A DNA stretch of 21,814 nt from NCBI GenBank assembly GCA_946528555.1, contig CAMMYS010000027.1, positions 1-21,814 on the forward strand, read 5' to 3'. Source of the DNA: an uncultured Mycoplasmatota bacterium (lineage in GTDB: Bacteria > Bacillota_I > Bacilli_A > RF39 > UBA660). Positions within the stretch are counted from its first letter, which is position 1. Each line of letters begins with the position of its first letter. The notes below the pieces were generated by a model. The model saw only the letters and a program-made list of their open reading frames with translations. It was not told where the DNA came from and ran no database searches. The translations under genes were made by a program, and so were the position numbers. Shown in pieces: positions 7,436 to 15,660 of the stretch.

Positions 7436-7475
7436 TACATATACAAAAAGTAAAGTTTTGTCTATGTACTTTTTA
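7434..7475 (+). terminator. Terminator of the 6914 gene
   Basis: AGTACATA (7434-7441) pairs with TATGTACT (7463-7470), with inner ACAAAA/TTTTGT pairs, then a T-rich tail. The stem starts in the stop codon. Confidence 0.8.
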
Positions 7476-7514
7476 TTTATTTAAGAATATTATATAATTA
7501 TTATGGGGTAAGAT

Positions 7515-8426
7515 ATGATAGAAATTTATAATAAAGAATATGTAGATGATTTTAAAAATTATTTAACTATCGATAAAAATTATTCTAATAATACAGTTGA
7601 ATCTTACATAAGAGACTTAAGATTCTTTTTAGAGTATACTAATTTAAAAGTAGATCAGATTTCTAAAAAAGATATAGATAATTATATTTTACATATATTT
7701 AAAACATATAATGAAAGTTCTATAAATAGAATAGTAGCAAGTATAAAAAGTTTTTATAAATATTTATCTACTTATAAAGGTATGGTTAATGTTAGTGAAG
7801 ATGTAGAAAGTATTAAAAGAAAGAAAACTTTACCAAACTATTTAACTATTAAGGAAGTAGATCAATTATTAGATATAAAATTAGAAAAGCCTTTTGATTA
7901 TAGAAATAAAGCTATGTTAGAGTTATTGTATGCTAGTGGGATGAGAGCTAGTGAATTAATAAATCTAGATGTAGATAATGTAGATATAGTTAATATGGTT
8001 GTAAGAGTTTTTGGAAAAGGTAGTAAAGAAAGAATTATTCCTTTATCTAAAATATCAATTAATTATTTAGATCAATATATAAATATATATAGGGAACAGT
8101 TGTTCGTAAAGAATCAAAAGCCAACAAATGCATTATTTTTAAATAATCATGGTAATAGAATATCTAGAGTTGGATTATATAAAATGATTGGTGAAATTGC
8201 TATTAAACAAGGTATTAAAAAAGAAATAACACCACATGTTTTAAGACATAGTTTTGCAACACATATGATAGAGTGTGGTGCAGATATAAGAAGTGTTCAA
8301 GAATTACTTGGGCATGAAAATGTAGTTACTACAGAAATATATACTCATTTAGCAAATAATTTTATAAAAGATAGTTATAATGAATATTTTAATAGAAGTA
8401 GTAAAGGAAGTGATAGTAATGTTTAA
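7515..8426 (+). CDS. xerD: Site-specific tyrosine recombinase XerC/XerD type
   Basis: It resolves chromosome dimers at dif together with a partner recombinase and the FtsK/SpoIIIE translocase. The N-terminal SAM-like core-binding domain covers residues 7-88 (FKNYLTIDKNYSNNTVESY). The catalytic domain has the full set: R144 (SGMRASEL), K168 (FGKGSKERIIPL), H241 and R244 (HVLRHSFATH), H267 (LLGHENV) and the nucleophile Y276 (TTEIYTH). Length (303) is typical. XerD rather than XerC is favoured by its position before deoB, as in the B. subtilis ripX-drm pair; the sequence alone does not settle this. A TATAAT at 7493-7498 is a plausible -10. First gene of an operon running to about 12261. Confidence 0.92.
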   Translation: MIEIYNKEYVDDFKNYLTIDKNYSNNTVESYIRDLRFFLEYTNLKVDQISKKDIDNYILHIFKTYNESSINRIVASIKSFYKYLSTYKGMVNVSEDVESIKRKKTLPNYLTIKEVDQLLDIKLEKPFDYRNKAMLELLYASGMRASELINLDVDNVDIVNMVVRVFGKGSKERIIPLSKISINYLDQYINIYREQLFVKNQKPTNALFLNNHGNRISRVGLYKMIGEIAIKQGIKKEITPHVLRHSFATHMIECGADIRSVQELLGHENVVTTEIYTHLANNFIKDSYNEYFNRSSKGSDSNV

Positions 8427-9576
8427 AAGAGTTTTTTTACTAGTACTAGATGGTGTTGGTGTTGGTTATGCTCCTGATGCAGATGAATTTGGTGATAAGG
8501 GTGCTAATACTTTATTGCATACATTAGGAGAAGCATATAATTTAGATGTTTTAGAAAGACTAGGTCTTACAACATTAGTAGGATTTGAAGCTAATGAAAA
8601 AAGAGGCCTTTATATGAAAGCTCATCCTGCCGCTAAAGCAAAAGATTCTTTAAATGGACATTATGAATTAATGGGTGGTATATTAAAACATCCATATCAA
8701 ACATATCCTGAAGGATTTCCATTAGAATTAATTAATAGAATACAGGAGTCAACTGGATATGATGTAATTGGTAATATTAGTGCAGATGGTCATAAAATAA
8801 TTGATGATTTAGGCGAAATGCACATTAAAACTAATTCAATTATTATATATACAAGTGCAGATAGTGTACTACAAGTTGCTGCTCATGAAGAAATTATTCC
8901 AGTTGAAACATTATATAAAATATGTGAAAAGATTAGTGTTTTGGCATCAAATAGTGAATTTAATATTTCTCGTGTAATAGCAAGACCATTTTATGGTAAA
9001 GTAGGGGAGTTTATTAGAGATGATGCTAAGAGAAAAGATTTTACTTTAGATCCCCCAATTAATGTACTTGATTTATTACAAAATAATAATATTAATACAA
9101 TTGGTATGGGTAAAATACCAGAATTATTTAATGATAAAGGTTTTAATGTGAAAATTAAAACTAATAATAATATAGATACTATGTTAAAAATAGTAGATTT
9201 TTCAAAAGGTAATTTTGAAGGATTATTATTTGCAAATTTAAATGATTTTGATACACTATATGGACACAGAAGAGATAGAAAAGGATTTCTAAATGCTCTT
9301 GAAGAGTTTAATTATTATTTACCGATACTACTTAAGAATTTAAAGAAAGAAGATTTATTAATAATAACAGCTGATCATGGAAATGATCCTACATTTAAAG
9401 GTAGTGATCATACAAGAGAAGATGTTCCAATATTAATATATAGTCCTATATTTAAAAAGAGTAAACATATAGATGATAGAGATACTTTAGCAGATGTAGG
9501 AGCAACAATATTAGATAATTTTAATATAAGAAATGATTTAGGTGTTGGAAAGAGTATTTTTGATGAATTAAGATGA
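8419..9576 (+). CDS. deoB: Phosphopentomutase
   Basis: It interconverts (deoxy)ribose 1-phosphate and 5-phosphate in nucleoside salvage, using two Mn ions (alkaline-phosphatase superfamily). The N-terminal metal motif VLDGVGVGYAPDADEFGD (9-26), DSLNGHYELMGG, and the C-terminal ADHGNDPTFKGSDHTREDVP are the family signatures. The start is the ATG at 8419, preceded by GGAAGTGAT and overlapping xerD by 8 bp. An in-frame ATG at 8380 lies deeper inside xerD, lacks an SD and would add 13 residues not expected in the family. The resulting 385 residues is the normal length. It ends with TGA, direct evidence that TGA is a stop here. No purine-nucleoside phosphorylase gene follows, unlike the B. subtilis operon. 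Confidence 0.95.
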   Translation: MFKRVFLLVLDGVGVGYAPDADEFGDKGANTLLHTLGEAYNLDVLERLGLTTLVGFEANEKRGLYMKAHPAAKAKDSLNGHYELMGGILKHPYQTYPEGFPLELINRIQESTGYDVIGNISADGHKIIDDLGEMHIKTNSIIIYTSADSVLQVAAHEEIIPVETLYKICEKISVLASNSEFNISRVIARPFYGKVGEFIRDDAKRKDFTLDPPINVLDLLQNNNINTIGMGKIPELFNDKGFNVKIKTNNNIDTMLKIVDFSKGNFEGLLFANLNDFDTLYGHRRDRKGFLNALEEFNYYLPILLKNLKKEDLLIITADHGNDPTFKGSDHTREDVPILIYSPIFKKSKHIDDRDTLADVGATILDNFNIRNDLGVGKSIFDELR

Positions 9577-9580
9577 TTAT

Positions 9581-10771
9581 ATGAAAATTAATGAGGAGTA
9601 TGAAGTAATTATTGATAGTGTTGATTATATAGGAAATGGTGTAACAAGAATAGATAATTTTGTTACATTTGTTTTTGGTGCTTTAAAAGATGAAAAAGTT
9701 AAAATTAAAATAACTTCTATTAATAAAAGATTCGCAACAGGTGAAATATTAGAAATAATAAATAAATCTAAAGATAGAATAGAAGTAAAGTGTCCTATAT
9801 ATGATAAGTGTGGTGGATGTAATTTCTTACATACTAATCTTAAAAATGAAATATCTATTAAAAATGATTATTTAAATAGATTATTTAATCAAAACATTGA
9901 ATATATAAGTACTAAAAATGAATATTATTATAGAAATAAAGTTACATTACATGTTTTAGAGGGCAAATTAGGCTATTTTAACGATAAAACGCATGATTTA
10001 TGTGAAATAGATGCTTGTATGTTATTAAACCCTAAAATTAACTCTAAAATAAATGATTTAAAAAAGTATAATTTAAATGGTTTAGATGAAATAATGATTA
10101 GATGCATTAATGATGAATTAATGATTAATTTAAATGGTGATTTTAAAGATAAAAATTCATTAAATATTGATTGTGATTCATTATATTTAAATAATGAATA
10201 TATTAAAGGTAAAGAATATTTAATAGATGAAATAAATGGATTTAAATTTAGTATATTTCCAAATAGTTTTTATCAAGTAAATAAAGAATGTATGATAGAA
10301 ATTTATAATAAAGCCAAGGAATATGCTGGAAAAGATAATTCTTTATTAGATTTATATTGTGGTACGGGAACCATTGGTATTTGGCTTTGCGATAACTATA
10401 AAGAAATAACTGGTATTGAAATAAATAAAGATTCTATAAAGAATGCTAATATTAATAAAGAACTAAATAATTTAAATAATATTAAATTCATATGTGGTGA
10501 TGCTAAAATTGCTAAAGGAAAATATGATACAATAATAGTAGATCCTCCTAGAAATGGATTATCTAATAGTGTAATTAAATTTTTAAATAGTTCTAATGCA
10601 AAAAAGATAGTTTATATATCATGTAATCCAAAAACATTAAAAAGAGATATAAATTTATTAGATAATTATGAATTAATTAATATTAGTTCATATTCTATGT
10701 TTCCGAGAACAAAGCATTGCGAATCAGTTGCTTTGCTTGAAAGAAAAGTGGTGAAATATGCTATTAAGTAA
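9581..10771 (+). CDS. rlmD: 23S rRNA (uracil-5-)-methyltransferase, RlmD/RlmCD (TrmA) family
   Basis: It makes m5U in 23S rRNA with SAM. An N-terminal TRAM domain (about 5-60) is followed by the iron-sulfur cysteines C71, C77, C80 (CPIYDKCGGC) and C146 (DACMLL). The methyltransferase core has SAM motif LLDLYCGTGTIGIWL (255-269), motif IV VDPPRNGL (320-327), the nucleophile C348 (YISCNPKTLKRD) and the catalytic base E381 (HCESVALL). At 396 residues it is shorter than many relatives (about 450) but retains every key residue. In Firmicutes a single RlmCD can methylate two sites; which applies here cannot be told. It starts 4 bp after deoB with no clear SD, and its end overlaps the next gene by 14 bp. 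Confidence 0.93.
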   Translation: MKINEEYEVIIDSVDYIGNGVTRIDNFVTFVFGALKDEKVKIKITSINKRFATGEILEIINKSKDRIEVKCPIYDKCGGCNFLHTNLKNEISIKNDYLNRLFNQNIEYISTKNEYYYRNKVTLHVLEGKLGYFNDKTHDLCEIDACMLLNPKINSKINDLKKYNLNGLDEIMIRCINDELMINLNGDFKDKNSLNIDCDSLYLNNEYIKGKEYLIDEINGFKFSIFPNSFYQVNKECMIEIYNKAKEYAGKDNSLLDLYCGTGTIGIWLCDNYKEITGIEINKDSIKNANINKELNNLNNIKFICGDAKIAKGKYDTIIVDPPRNGLSNSVIKFLNSSNAKKIVYISCNPKTLKRDINLLDNYELINISSYSMFPRTKHCESVALLERKVVKYAIK

Positions 10772-11363
10772 AATTGATGAAACTAAATTAACAGATAAAG
10801 ATATCAATAAAATACTTTTTGATATTCCAAAAGATGATGGATTAAATGGAGATTGTATATGGGTATTTGGTAGTATTAATGATTTAGATGAAAGATTAAA
10901 CTTAGCAATTGAATTATTTAAAAAAGGTAGAGCACCATATTTATTATTTTCAGGAGGAAAAGGTAAAACTGGTGTTGTTCCAGAAGCACAATTAATGAAA
11001 GAAAAAGCAATTAAGCTTGGTATTCCTGAAGATGTAATATTAACTGAAGAAAAATCATTTAATACAACTGAAAATATACTATGTTCTATGCTTGTATTAG
11101 AAAGAAAATTCTTATTACAAAATATAAATAGATTGATAATAGTTACATCACCATTTCATGTTCAAAGATTAAGCCTTACTTTAGAAAGATATATGCCAGA
11201 ATGGATTAAATATAGTTATTGTTATGATGAAAACAGTCCAGTTTCAAAAGATAATTGGACTAATAATGAAGAATCTAGAAATAGAGTAGAGTATGAAGCT
11301 CAAGGAATAGTATTCTATGCTAAAAATAAATATATAAATGATAAAGATATTAAACTTGATTAA
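10758..11363 (+). CDS. YdcF/SanA/ElyC-family (DUF218) protein
   Basis: A Rossmann-like DUF218 domain: VFGSIN (36-41) in place of the usual 'vlGg' strand, DERLNLAIELFKKGRAPYLLFSGGKG (44-69), PEAQLMKEKAIKLGIPEDVILTEEKSFNTTENI (75-107) and a VTSPFHVQRL strand (129-138). The family includes envelope proteins (SanA, ElyC) and the SAM-binding YdcF; its biochemical role is poorly defined. This copy has no membrane span, so it is probably cytosolic, in contrast to SanA/ElyC. The ATG overlaps the rlmD 3' end, with GTGGTGA as SD just upstream. Confidence 0.85.
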   Translation: MLLSKIDETKLTDKDINKILFDIPKDDGLNGDCIWVFGSINDLDERLNLAIELFKKGRAPYLLFSGGKGKTGVVPEAQLMKEKAIKLGIPEDVILTEEKSFNTTENILCSMLVLERKFLLQNINRLIIVTSPFHVQRLSLTLERYMPEWIKYSYCYDENSPVSKDNWTNNEESRNRVEYEAQGIVFYAKNKYINDKDIKLD

Positions 11364-11392
11364 TTTTTGAAAAAAAGCAATTGGAGATAATA

Positions 11393-11617
11393 ATGAAAAA
11401 TAAAAAAAATATAAATATAATAATAAGTATAATTATCATTGTAATATTAGTATACATGCCATTTAGTTTAAAACAAATATGCTATGAACATGCTACTCAT
11501 CCTGAATGGAGTCTAGGTTCATGGAATGCAGTATTTCTAAAAGCAGGATTATTTAGTATAATATTAGTAATATTAACTGCTATATTATTAATCATTAATA
11601 TAGTTAAGAAAAAATAA
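11393..11617 (+). CDS. Small two-span membrane protein, 74 aa
   Basis: The start is the ATG at 11393, because GGAG (11383-11386) sits 6 nt ahead of it. An in-frame TTG at 11381 overlaps that SD and is rejected. The layout is a basic N-terminus (MKNKKN), span 1 (about 7-24), an outside loop holding YEHATHPEWSLGSWNA, span 2 (about 48-69) and KKK at the end, so both termini are probably inside. I do not recognise it. It lies in the xerD operon, 30 bp after the YdcF-like gene and 12 bp before the next gene. Confidence 0.7.
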   Translation: MKNKKNINIIISIIIIVILVYMPFSLKQICYEHATHPEWSLGSWNAVFLKAGLFSIILVILTAILLIINIVKKK

Positions 11618-11628
11618 TAGGTGATATT

Positions 11629-12261
11629 ATGAAAAAAGAAGAAAAGAAAAATAATTTATTAGATAAATTAATAATATTTATATTTATATTAATTGGAGTA
11701 GGGTTATTTGGCTATACTTATTACGTTGCTAAAGATAGTTTATCTAAACAAGATAATACTAAAAAAGAATTAAGATCATTAGAACTATATGGATATAAAT
11801 TAAGTGATACAGATACTGAATTATTTAGTAATACATTTAAAGAATTAGAAATAGTTTTAAATGAAGATACTATTGATTATAGTAAATATGCTGAATTATT
11901 ATCTAAATTATTTATAATAGATGTATATACTTTAAATAATAAATTAACTAGTACTGATATAGGTGGTTTAGATTTCCTACATAAAGATTTAAAAGAAAAC
12001 TTTAAAGATAATTTAGGAGCAACATTATATAAAAATGTAGAAAATAACTTAGATGGTAATAGAACACAAAAATTACCCGAGGTTATTGCTATAAATACTA
12101 ATGAAATAAAAGAAACAAAATATATATATAATAATGAAGAATATGAGGGTTATATAGTATCATTATCATGGGAATATGTAGAAGACTTAGGATATGAAAA
12201 ATCAGCTAAAATAACCCTAATAAAAGATAATGGTAAGCTATATATAGTTAAAGGAGAATAA
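11629..12261 (+). CDS. Hypothetical signal-anchored protein, 210 aa
   Basis: Last gene of the xerD operon, with AGGTGAT (11619-11625) before the ATG. A charged N-terminus (MKKEEKKNN) and one span (about 14-33) anchor an outside domain of about 175 residues. The helical acidic middle (45-110) is followed by a beta-rich C-terminal part (about 155-210: YIYNNEEYEGYIVSLSWEYV, then SAKITLIKDNGKLYIVKGE) that recalls the strands of NTF2-like or lipoprotein-type domains. This resemblance is only an impression. No Cys lipobox. No function is assigned. Confidence 0.7.
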   Translation: MKKEEKKNNLLDKLIIFIFILIGVGLFGYTYYVAKDSLSKQDNTKKELRSLELYGYKLSDTDTELFSNTFKELEIVLNEDTIDYSKYAELLSKLFIIDVYTLNNKLTSTDIGGLDFLHKDLKENFKDNLGATLYKNVENNLDGNRTQKLPEVIAINTNEIKETKYIYNNEEYEGYIVSLSWEYVEDLGYEKSAKITLIKDNGKLYIVKGE

Positions 12262-12262
12262 T

Positions 12263-12296
12263 AAAAACTTTAAACATAATCGTTTAAAGTTTTTTA
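12263..12296. terminator. Bidirectional terminator
   Basis: AAAAACTTTAAAC (12263-12275), loop ATAATC, GTTTAAAGTTTTT (12282-12294), with T's on both strands. It ends the xerD operon and the opposing LCP gene, whose stop is within the 3' arm. Confidence 0.9.
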
Positions 12297-14465
12297 TTCT
12301 GTTTCTATAATATTTTGATTATTATTTATTTCTTTCTTTTTAACATAAATAGTTAATGTACTAACCATACTAAGTATTGTATCTTTATGTTCTTTTTGTT
12401 TTACAAAATTATAATTAGACCAATCATCTATATACACATCTTGTCCATTTGAATTATCTATAAATCTTAGTTTTAATCCATTTGAAGAAGCATAACTTTT
12501 AATACTAGATACTGATAATCCAGACATACTTTTTAATGTAGGAATAGATGAGGCAGAGTAACTACCTTGTCCAATTATTTTATCTTTATATGGATTATTT
12601 AAATCAAATGACATTTTTTTAGTACCCTTAACACTACTATTTTTAAGGTTAGCCTTTATTTCTTTTTTAATATCAGAAATACTTCCAGGATAAGGGAAAG
12701 TAACAGATGGATAACTCTTTGATTGAGGTTCATATATTTTCTTTCCAGATCCACTTAATTGCATTCTTTGTATATTTACTAAATTTGTATTATCAGATAT
12801 CATTATTGATTTAGCTAAATTATATAATTGTAATAAATCTTTAGATTTAACATTAGTCTGAAAATTTGATTTAACTTTATCTAAAATAGCAACAACTTCT
12901 TGAGGATTATCCATTTTAGCTGCAGACTTAATTATGCCAACTATGACCTTCATTTGATTTTTTCCTCTAGTATAGTCATTTCTTGATCCTTTATTCCAAG
13001 TAGGGCAGTATCTAGCCATTAATTTACCAGTTTTACTTCCATCTTTAGGTTTATGTCTATTTCTAGCAAAAGCCAGTGCTTGTTCACCATTTAAGTGTTG
13101 ATGTCCTGCTTCAACATATACTGTTTTATCTCCCCATTTTCTTGAACTATTTTGTTCGCAAATAGAGTAGTCTACATCAACATCAATACCGCCAACAGCG
13201 TCAACTAGTTGAACAACTCCTTTAAAGTTAACTTTAGCATAGTAATCTATATCTATATCAAACATATTTTCTACAGTTTGAACAGCACAACTTGAAGAAC
13301 TTCCCCAGGTAGTAGTATTAATTCTTCTATATGTTCCATTAGAACAAGCAGTCTTTAAATACATGTCACGAGGAATAGAAGTAAGAGTAGCTCTTAATGT
13401 TTTAGGATTAAATGTTGCGAGTAATAATACATCTGCATTATATCCAGATGTAACCCCATTTTTAGAAGAGTCAACACCTATTAATAACATACTAAATGGT
13501 TTATTTAAAGAAGCTCCTTCGCTTTTAATATCTTCTTCTATATCTTGATATTCTTTGCTTTCTTCATATAAAATTTTAGTTTCTTCTTCTATATCTTCAA
13601 ATCCTTCTAAAGAATAGAACATATCAATATAATTTCTACTAAAAAATCCTGCATCTATTTCTTTATTCTTAGCTGCATATAATTCTTCTAAAGTAGAATC
13701 AAATGTAATAATAGTATTATTTTCATCTAAAGACAATTTTTCAATAATTTCTTTAGCTAGTACATTTCCTTCATAATCATCTTTATCATTAGTAATACCA
13801 ATTTTTTTACTAGTTAAATCATTTACTTTATTTAATGATAAATCATATGTTACCAATGCTGAATATTTTAAATACTTATTATCACTTAATTCATCAATAG
13901 ACGTATATATTTTATTTAAATAATAGAATAGAGTACCTTCTATTAAAATAATAAATATAGATAATATAAATGGTATTATAAAGGCAAATATACCTCTTTT
14001 AACACTTCTAAATAGCAAATATGAAAAGAAAGCAAATAAATATACTGTAATGCCAATTCCAAGCATTCTAAGCATTGTTTCAGCACCATCATATAAATAA
14101 ATGGCATAGACATCTAAACATGTACCAGCAAGTAATAATAATGATGTTATAATGCATAATATTAATCTAAATACTTTAATCTTCTTTTTAGGTTTTTCCT
14201 TTTTAATTGGTTTTTCAACTATAACAATTGGTTCTGTTACAGGTTCAGTTATTTCTTCAGTAATAATTTCAGGTTCTGTAATTATTTCTTTTTCTTTAAT
14301 AACTTTAACTTCTTTAGGTTTTTGTGTTATATTTTGTTTCTTCTTTTGATTATTATTTTTCTTTTTATTATTATATTTATAATTTTTCTTATTATTATGG
14401 TGTTGTTGCTTATTTTGAACTGTTTTTTTAGTTTTATTGTTTTTGTTTTTCTTATTGTTTGCCAA
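12294..14465 (-). CDS. LytR-CpsA-Psr (LCP) family wall-polymer transferase with extended N-terminus and PASTA-like tail
   Basis: LCP enzymes transfer undecaprenyl-linked wall polymers (teichoic acids, capsule) to peptidoglycan outside the cell. Layout (TTG start = residue 1): a very basic Asn/Lys/Gln tail (1-50) and a Glu/Pro/Thr stretch (58-86, TEPVTEP); three spans (about 99-125, 132-153, 160-184); an outer domain (about 200-320); the LCP domain (about 324-550) with FSMLLIGVDSS, SIPRDMYL, VVQLVDAVGGIDVDV, GEQALAFARNRH and NDYTRGKNQ, holding the conserved Asp/Arg residues that bind the pyrophosphate lipid; then a PASTA-like segment (about 640-710). The start is the TTG at 14465, because GAGGTG (14472-14477) lies 6 nt ahead; a TTG at 14495 lies upstream of that SD. 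723 residues is long for the family. Confidence 0.88.
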   Translation of the reverse strand: MANNKKNKNNKTKKTVQNKQQHHNNKKNYKYNNKKKNNNQKKKQNITQKPKEVKVIKEKEIITEPEIITEEITEPVTEPIVIVEKPIKKEKPKKKIKVFRLILCIITSLLLLAGTCLDVYAIYLYDGAETMLRMLGIGITVYLFAFFSYLLFRSVKRGIFAFIIPFILSIFIILIEGTLFYYLNKIYTSIDELSDNKYLKYSALVTYDLSLNKVNDLTSKKIGITNDKDDYEGNVLAKEIIEKLSLDENNTIITFDSTLEELYAAKNKEIDAGFFSRNYIDMFYSLEGFEDIEEETKILYEESKEYQDIEEDIKSEGASLNKPFSMLLIGVDSSKNGVTSGYNADVLLLATFNPKTLRATLTSIPRDMYLKTACSNGTYRRINTTTWGSSSSCAVQTVENMFDIDIDYYAKVNFKGVVQLVDAVGGIDVDVDYSICEQNSSRKWGDKTVYVEAGHQHLNGEQALAFARNRHKPKDGSKTGKLMARYCPTWNKGSRNDYTRGKNQMKVIVGIIKSAAKMDNPQEVVAILDKVKSNFQTNVKSKDLLQLYNLAKSIMISDNTNLVNIQRMQLSGSGKKIYEPQSKSYPSVTFPYPGSISDIKKEIKANLKNSSVKGTKKMSFDLNNPYKDKIIGQGSYSASSIPTLKSMSGLSVSSIKSYASSNGLKLRFIDNSNGQDVYIDDWSNYNFVKQKEHKDTILSMVSTLTIYVKKKEINNNQNIIETE

Positions 14466-14506
14466 TTTTAACACCTCTTTTCTAATAGCAGTCAATTATC
14501 AATACT

Positions 14507-14515
14507 ATTATATCA
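14507..14515 (-). promoter_or_regulatory. Extended -10 box for the LCP gene
   Basis: On the minus strand TGATATAAT (TATAAT at 14507-14512, TG at 14514-14515) lies about 30 bp before the LCP ribosome-binding site. No convincing -35 is visible, as allowed for extended -10 promoters. Confidence 0.55.
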
Positions 14516-14606
14516 GTTTAAATATTATATTACTAGAAATTATATTCAAATTATGGTAAAATTTATTTACAGATTAAATTTATAAAATAATATGGAGTAG
14601 GGCAAT

Positions 14607-15077
14607 ATGAAAGGTACAATATGTATATATTATAGTAGAACTGGAAATACTGAAAAAGTAGCTAAATATATTAAAGAAAAACTTAATAGTGAGTTACTTA
14701 ATATAACTGATGGAATAGATAGAAAAGGTACTAAAGGATATTTAAATTCTGGATATGAATCTATGAAAGGTATTTTCCATAAACTTAAAAGTTTTGGTAT
14801 GCAAAAAAAGATTGAAGATTATCGTAATGTAATTATCTGTGGGCCGATATGGGCATTTGAAGTATGTCCTATTATAAAAGCTTTTTTAGATAATTATGGT
14901 AAAAAAATTAATGGTAAGACATATTTTGTTATAACTCATGATTCTAATTTTAGATATGATAAAAAAATTAATAAATTGGATGCTTATTTAAATAAAAATC
15001 ATGAATCACATTTATCTATTTGTAATAGAAAATTAAATAACAAAAAAATTGATGATTTTATTAAAAATATTAAATAG
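14607..15077 (+). CDS. Flavodoxin-like protein
   Basis: A 156-residue single-domain flavodoxin fold. The FMN phosphate loop YSRTGNTEKVAKYI is at residues 9-22; the second flavin loop is in ICGPIWAFEVCPIIKAFLDNY (74-94), a 'GxPxW' element typical of the NAD(P)H-dependent oxidoreductase/flavodoxin_4 group; and a strand TYFVITHDSN follows (about 104-113). No transmembrane span. It probably carries electrons or reduces small substrates in the cytosol. The SD is GGAG/AGGG about 8-14 nt before the ATG. The next gene follows after 11 bp, and both end at the 15408 terminator. The 14496-14606 gap is A+T-rich, with a TTTACA at 14566 but no well-spaced -10. Confidence 0.85.
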   Translation: MKGTICIYYSRTGNTEKVAKYIKEKLNSELLNITDGIDRKGTKGYLNSGYESMKGIFHKLKSFGMQKKIEDYRNVIICGPIWAFEVCPIIKAFLDNYGKKINGKTYFVITHDSNFRYDKKINKLDAYLNKNHESHLSICNRKLNNKKIDDFIKNIK

Positions 15078-15088
15078 AGGAGGGGAGT

Positions 15089-15412
15089 ATGTTATTTTTT
15101 AAAAAGAAAAAGAAAGTAGAATGTGACCCTATTGATGGTGGATCATTTAGAATATCATATGTAGATGGTGATAAGGAAATATTTTTTGCACATGTTCCTG
15201 TTGGATCACCAGAAACAGATTATGATGATGTTTATATTCCTAAAAAAGATGGATTTACATTTGATGGATGGTATTATGATAGGGAATATACTAATAAAGT
15301 TACTATAACAAATACTAGTCAATTTCCAAGGACCCCTATTTATGATGAAAATAATTGTCATATTGGATATCAAAATATAACATTATATGCAAAATGGATT
15401 AAGAATGAATAA
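15089..15412 (+). CDS. Single InlB-type B-repeat (Listeria-Bacteroides repeat) protein, 107 aa
   Basis: The C-terminal two thirds is one InlB B-repeat/Flg_new module: a beta strand VDGDKEIFFAHVPVGSP, then PKKDGFTFDGWYYDREYTNKV (51-71) and a closing TLYAKW (99-104). These residues define the beta-grasp-like repeat found in many secreted Firmicutes surface proteins. This one has no signal peptide, membrane span or sorting signal: it starts MLFFKKKKKVECDPID. It is therefore either cytosolic or loosely membrane-associated through the short hydrophobic/basic N-terminus. The start is supported by the strong AGGAGGGGA SD. It is cotranscribed with the flavodoxin gene. Confidence 0.8.
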   Translation: MLFFKKKKKVECDPIDGGSFRISYVDGDKEIFFAHVPVGSPETDYDDVYIPKKDGFTFDGWYYDREYTNKVTITNTSQFPRTPIYDENNCHIGYQNITLYAKWIKNE

Positions 15413-15436
15413 TTACCCTAGCGTAATTATTTTTTT
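15408..15436 (+). terminator. Terminator of the flavodoxin operon
   Basis: AATAATTAC (15408-15416), loop CCTAGC, GTAATTATT (15423-15431), T run to 15436. It overlaps the stop codon. Confidence 0.88.
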
Positions 15437-15438
15437 AT

Positions 15439-15460
15439 AAAAAATAGGGGAGACACCCTA
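15439..15460 (-). terminator. Leftward terminator at the end of the repeat region
   Basis: On the minus strand TAGGG, loop TGTCTC, CCCTA, followed by six T's (complement of A's 15439-15444). It implies that leftward transcription crosses the repeat region, although the nearest leftward gene ends 470 bp away at 15930. Confidence 0.6.
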
Positions 15461-15497
15461 CTTTATTACTATATATATAAAATAATGATTTTGCTAT

Positions 15498-15658
15498 TTT
15501 GCATCGAGATTTAAAAAGATGAATAATCTATCAACTCGATTAAAAATCAAAATTTCTAATTTGCATCGAAATACAAAAATATGGATAATCTATCATCTTA
15601 ACACAAAAACTGAAAAACATATTTTGCATCGAGATTTAAAAAGATAGGTAATTATCCA
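15498..15658. repeat. Three spaced direct repeats, about 36 bp each, period 62-63 bp
   Basis: Copies start at 15498, 15560 and 15623 and share TTTGCATCGA followed by an A-rich stretch and a GATA/TATC-type half: copies 1 and 2 both end ATAATCTATCA, while copy 3 has TAATTATCCA. Copies 1 and 2 differ at about 5 of 33 positions. Copies 1 and 3 are identical over their first 23 bases and then diverge. The separating 26-27 bp are unrelated in sequence. Copy 1 is also bounded by an inverted ATCGAG/CTCGAT, and copy 3 contains an imperfect palindrome centred near 15652. The period of 62 is not a multiple of three, which argues against a coding repeat. There are no cas genes nearby. Function unknown. 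Confidence 0.8.
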
Positions 15659-15660
15659 TC

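Noticed and set aside
11381..11392. TTG start for the 11393 membrane protein
   Set aside because: The TTG overlaps the GGAG ribosome-binding site that serves the ATG at 11393.
15519..15647. A 42-codon ORF across the repeats
   Set aside because: No ribosome-binding site, and the repeat copies fall in different frames (62-bp period), so the ORF is not what the repeats encode.
15498..15658. A small CRISPR array (36-bp repeats, 26-27-bp intervals)
   Set aside because: Repeats differ at many positions, including between adjacent copies; there are only three; there is no leader and no cas gene in the window.
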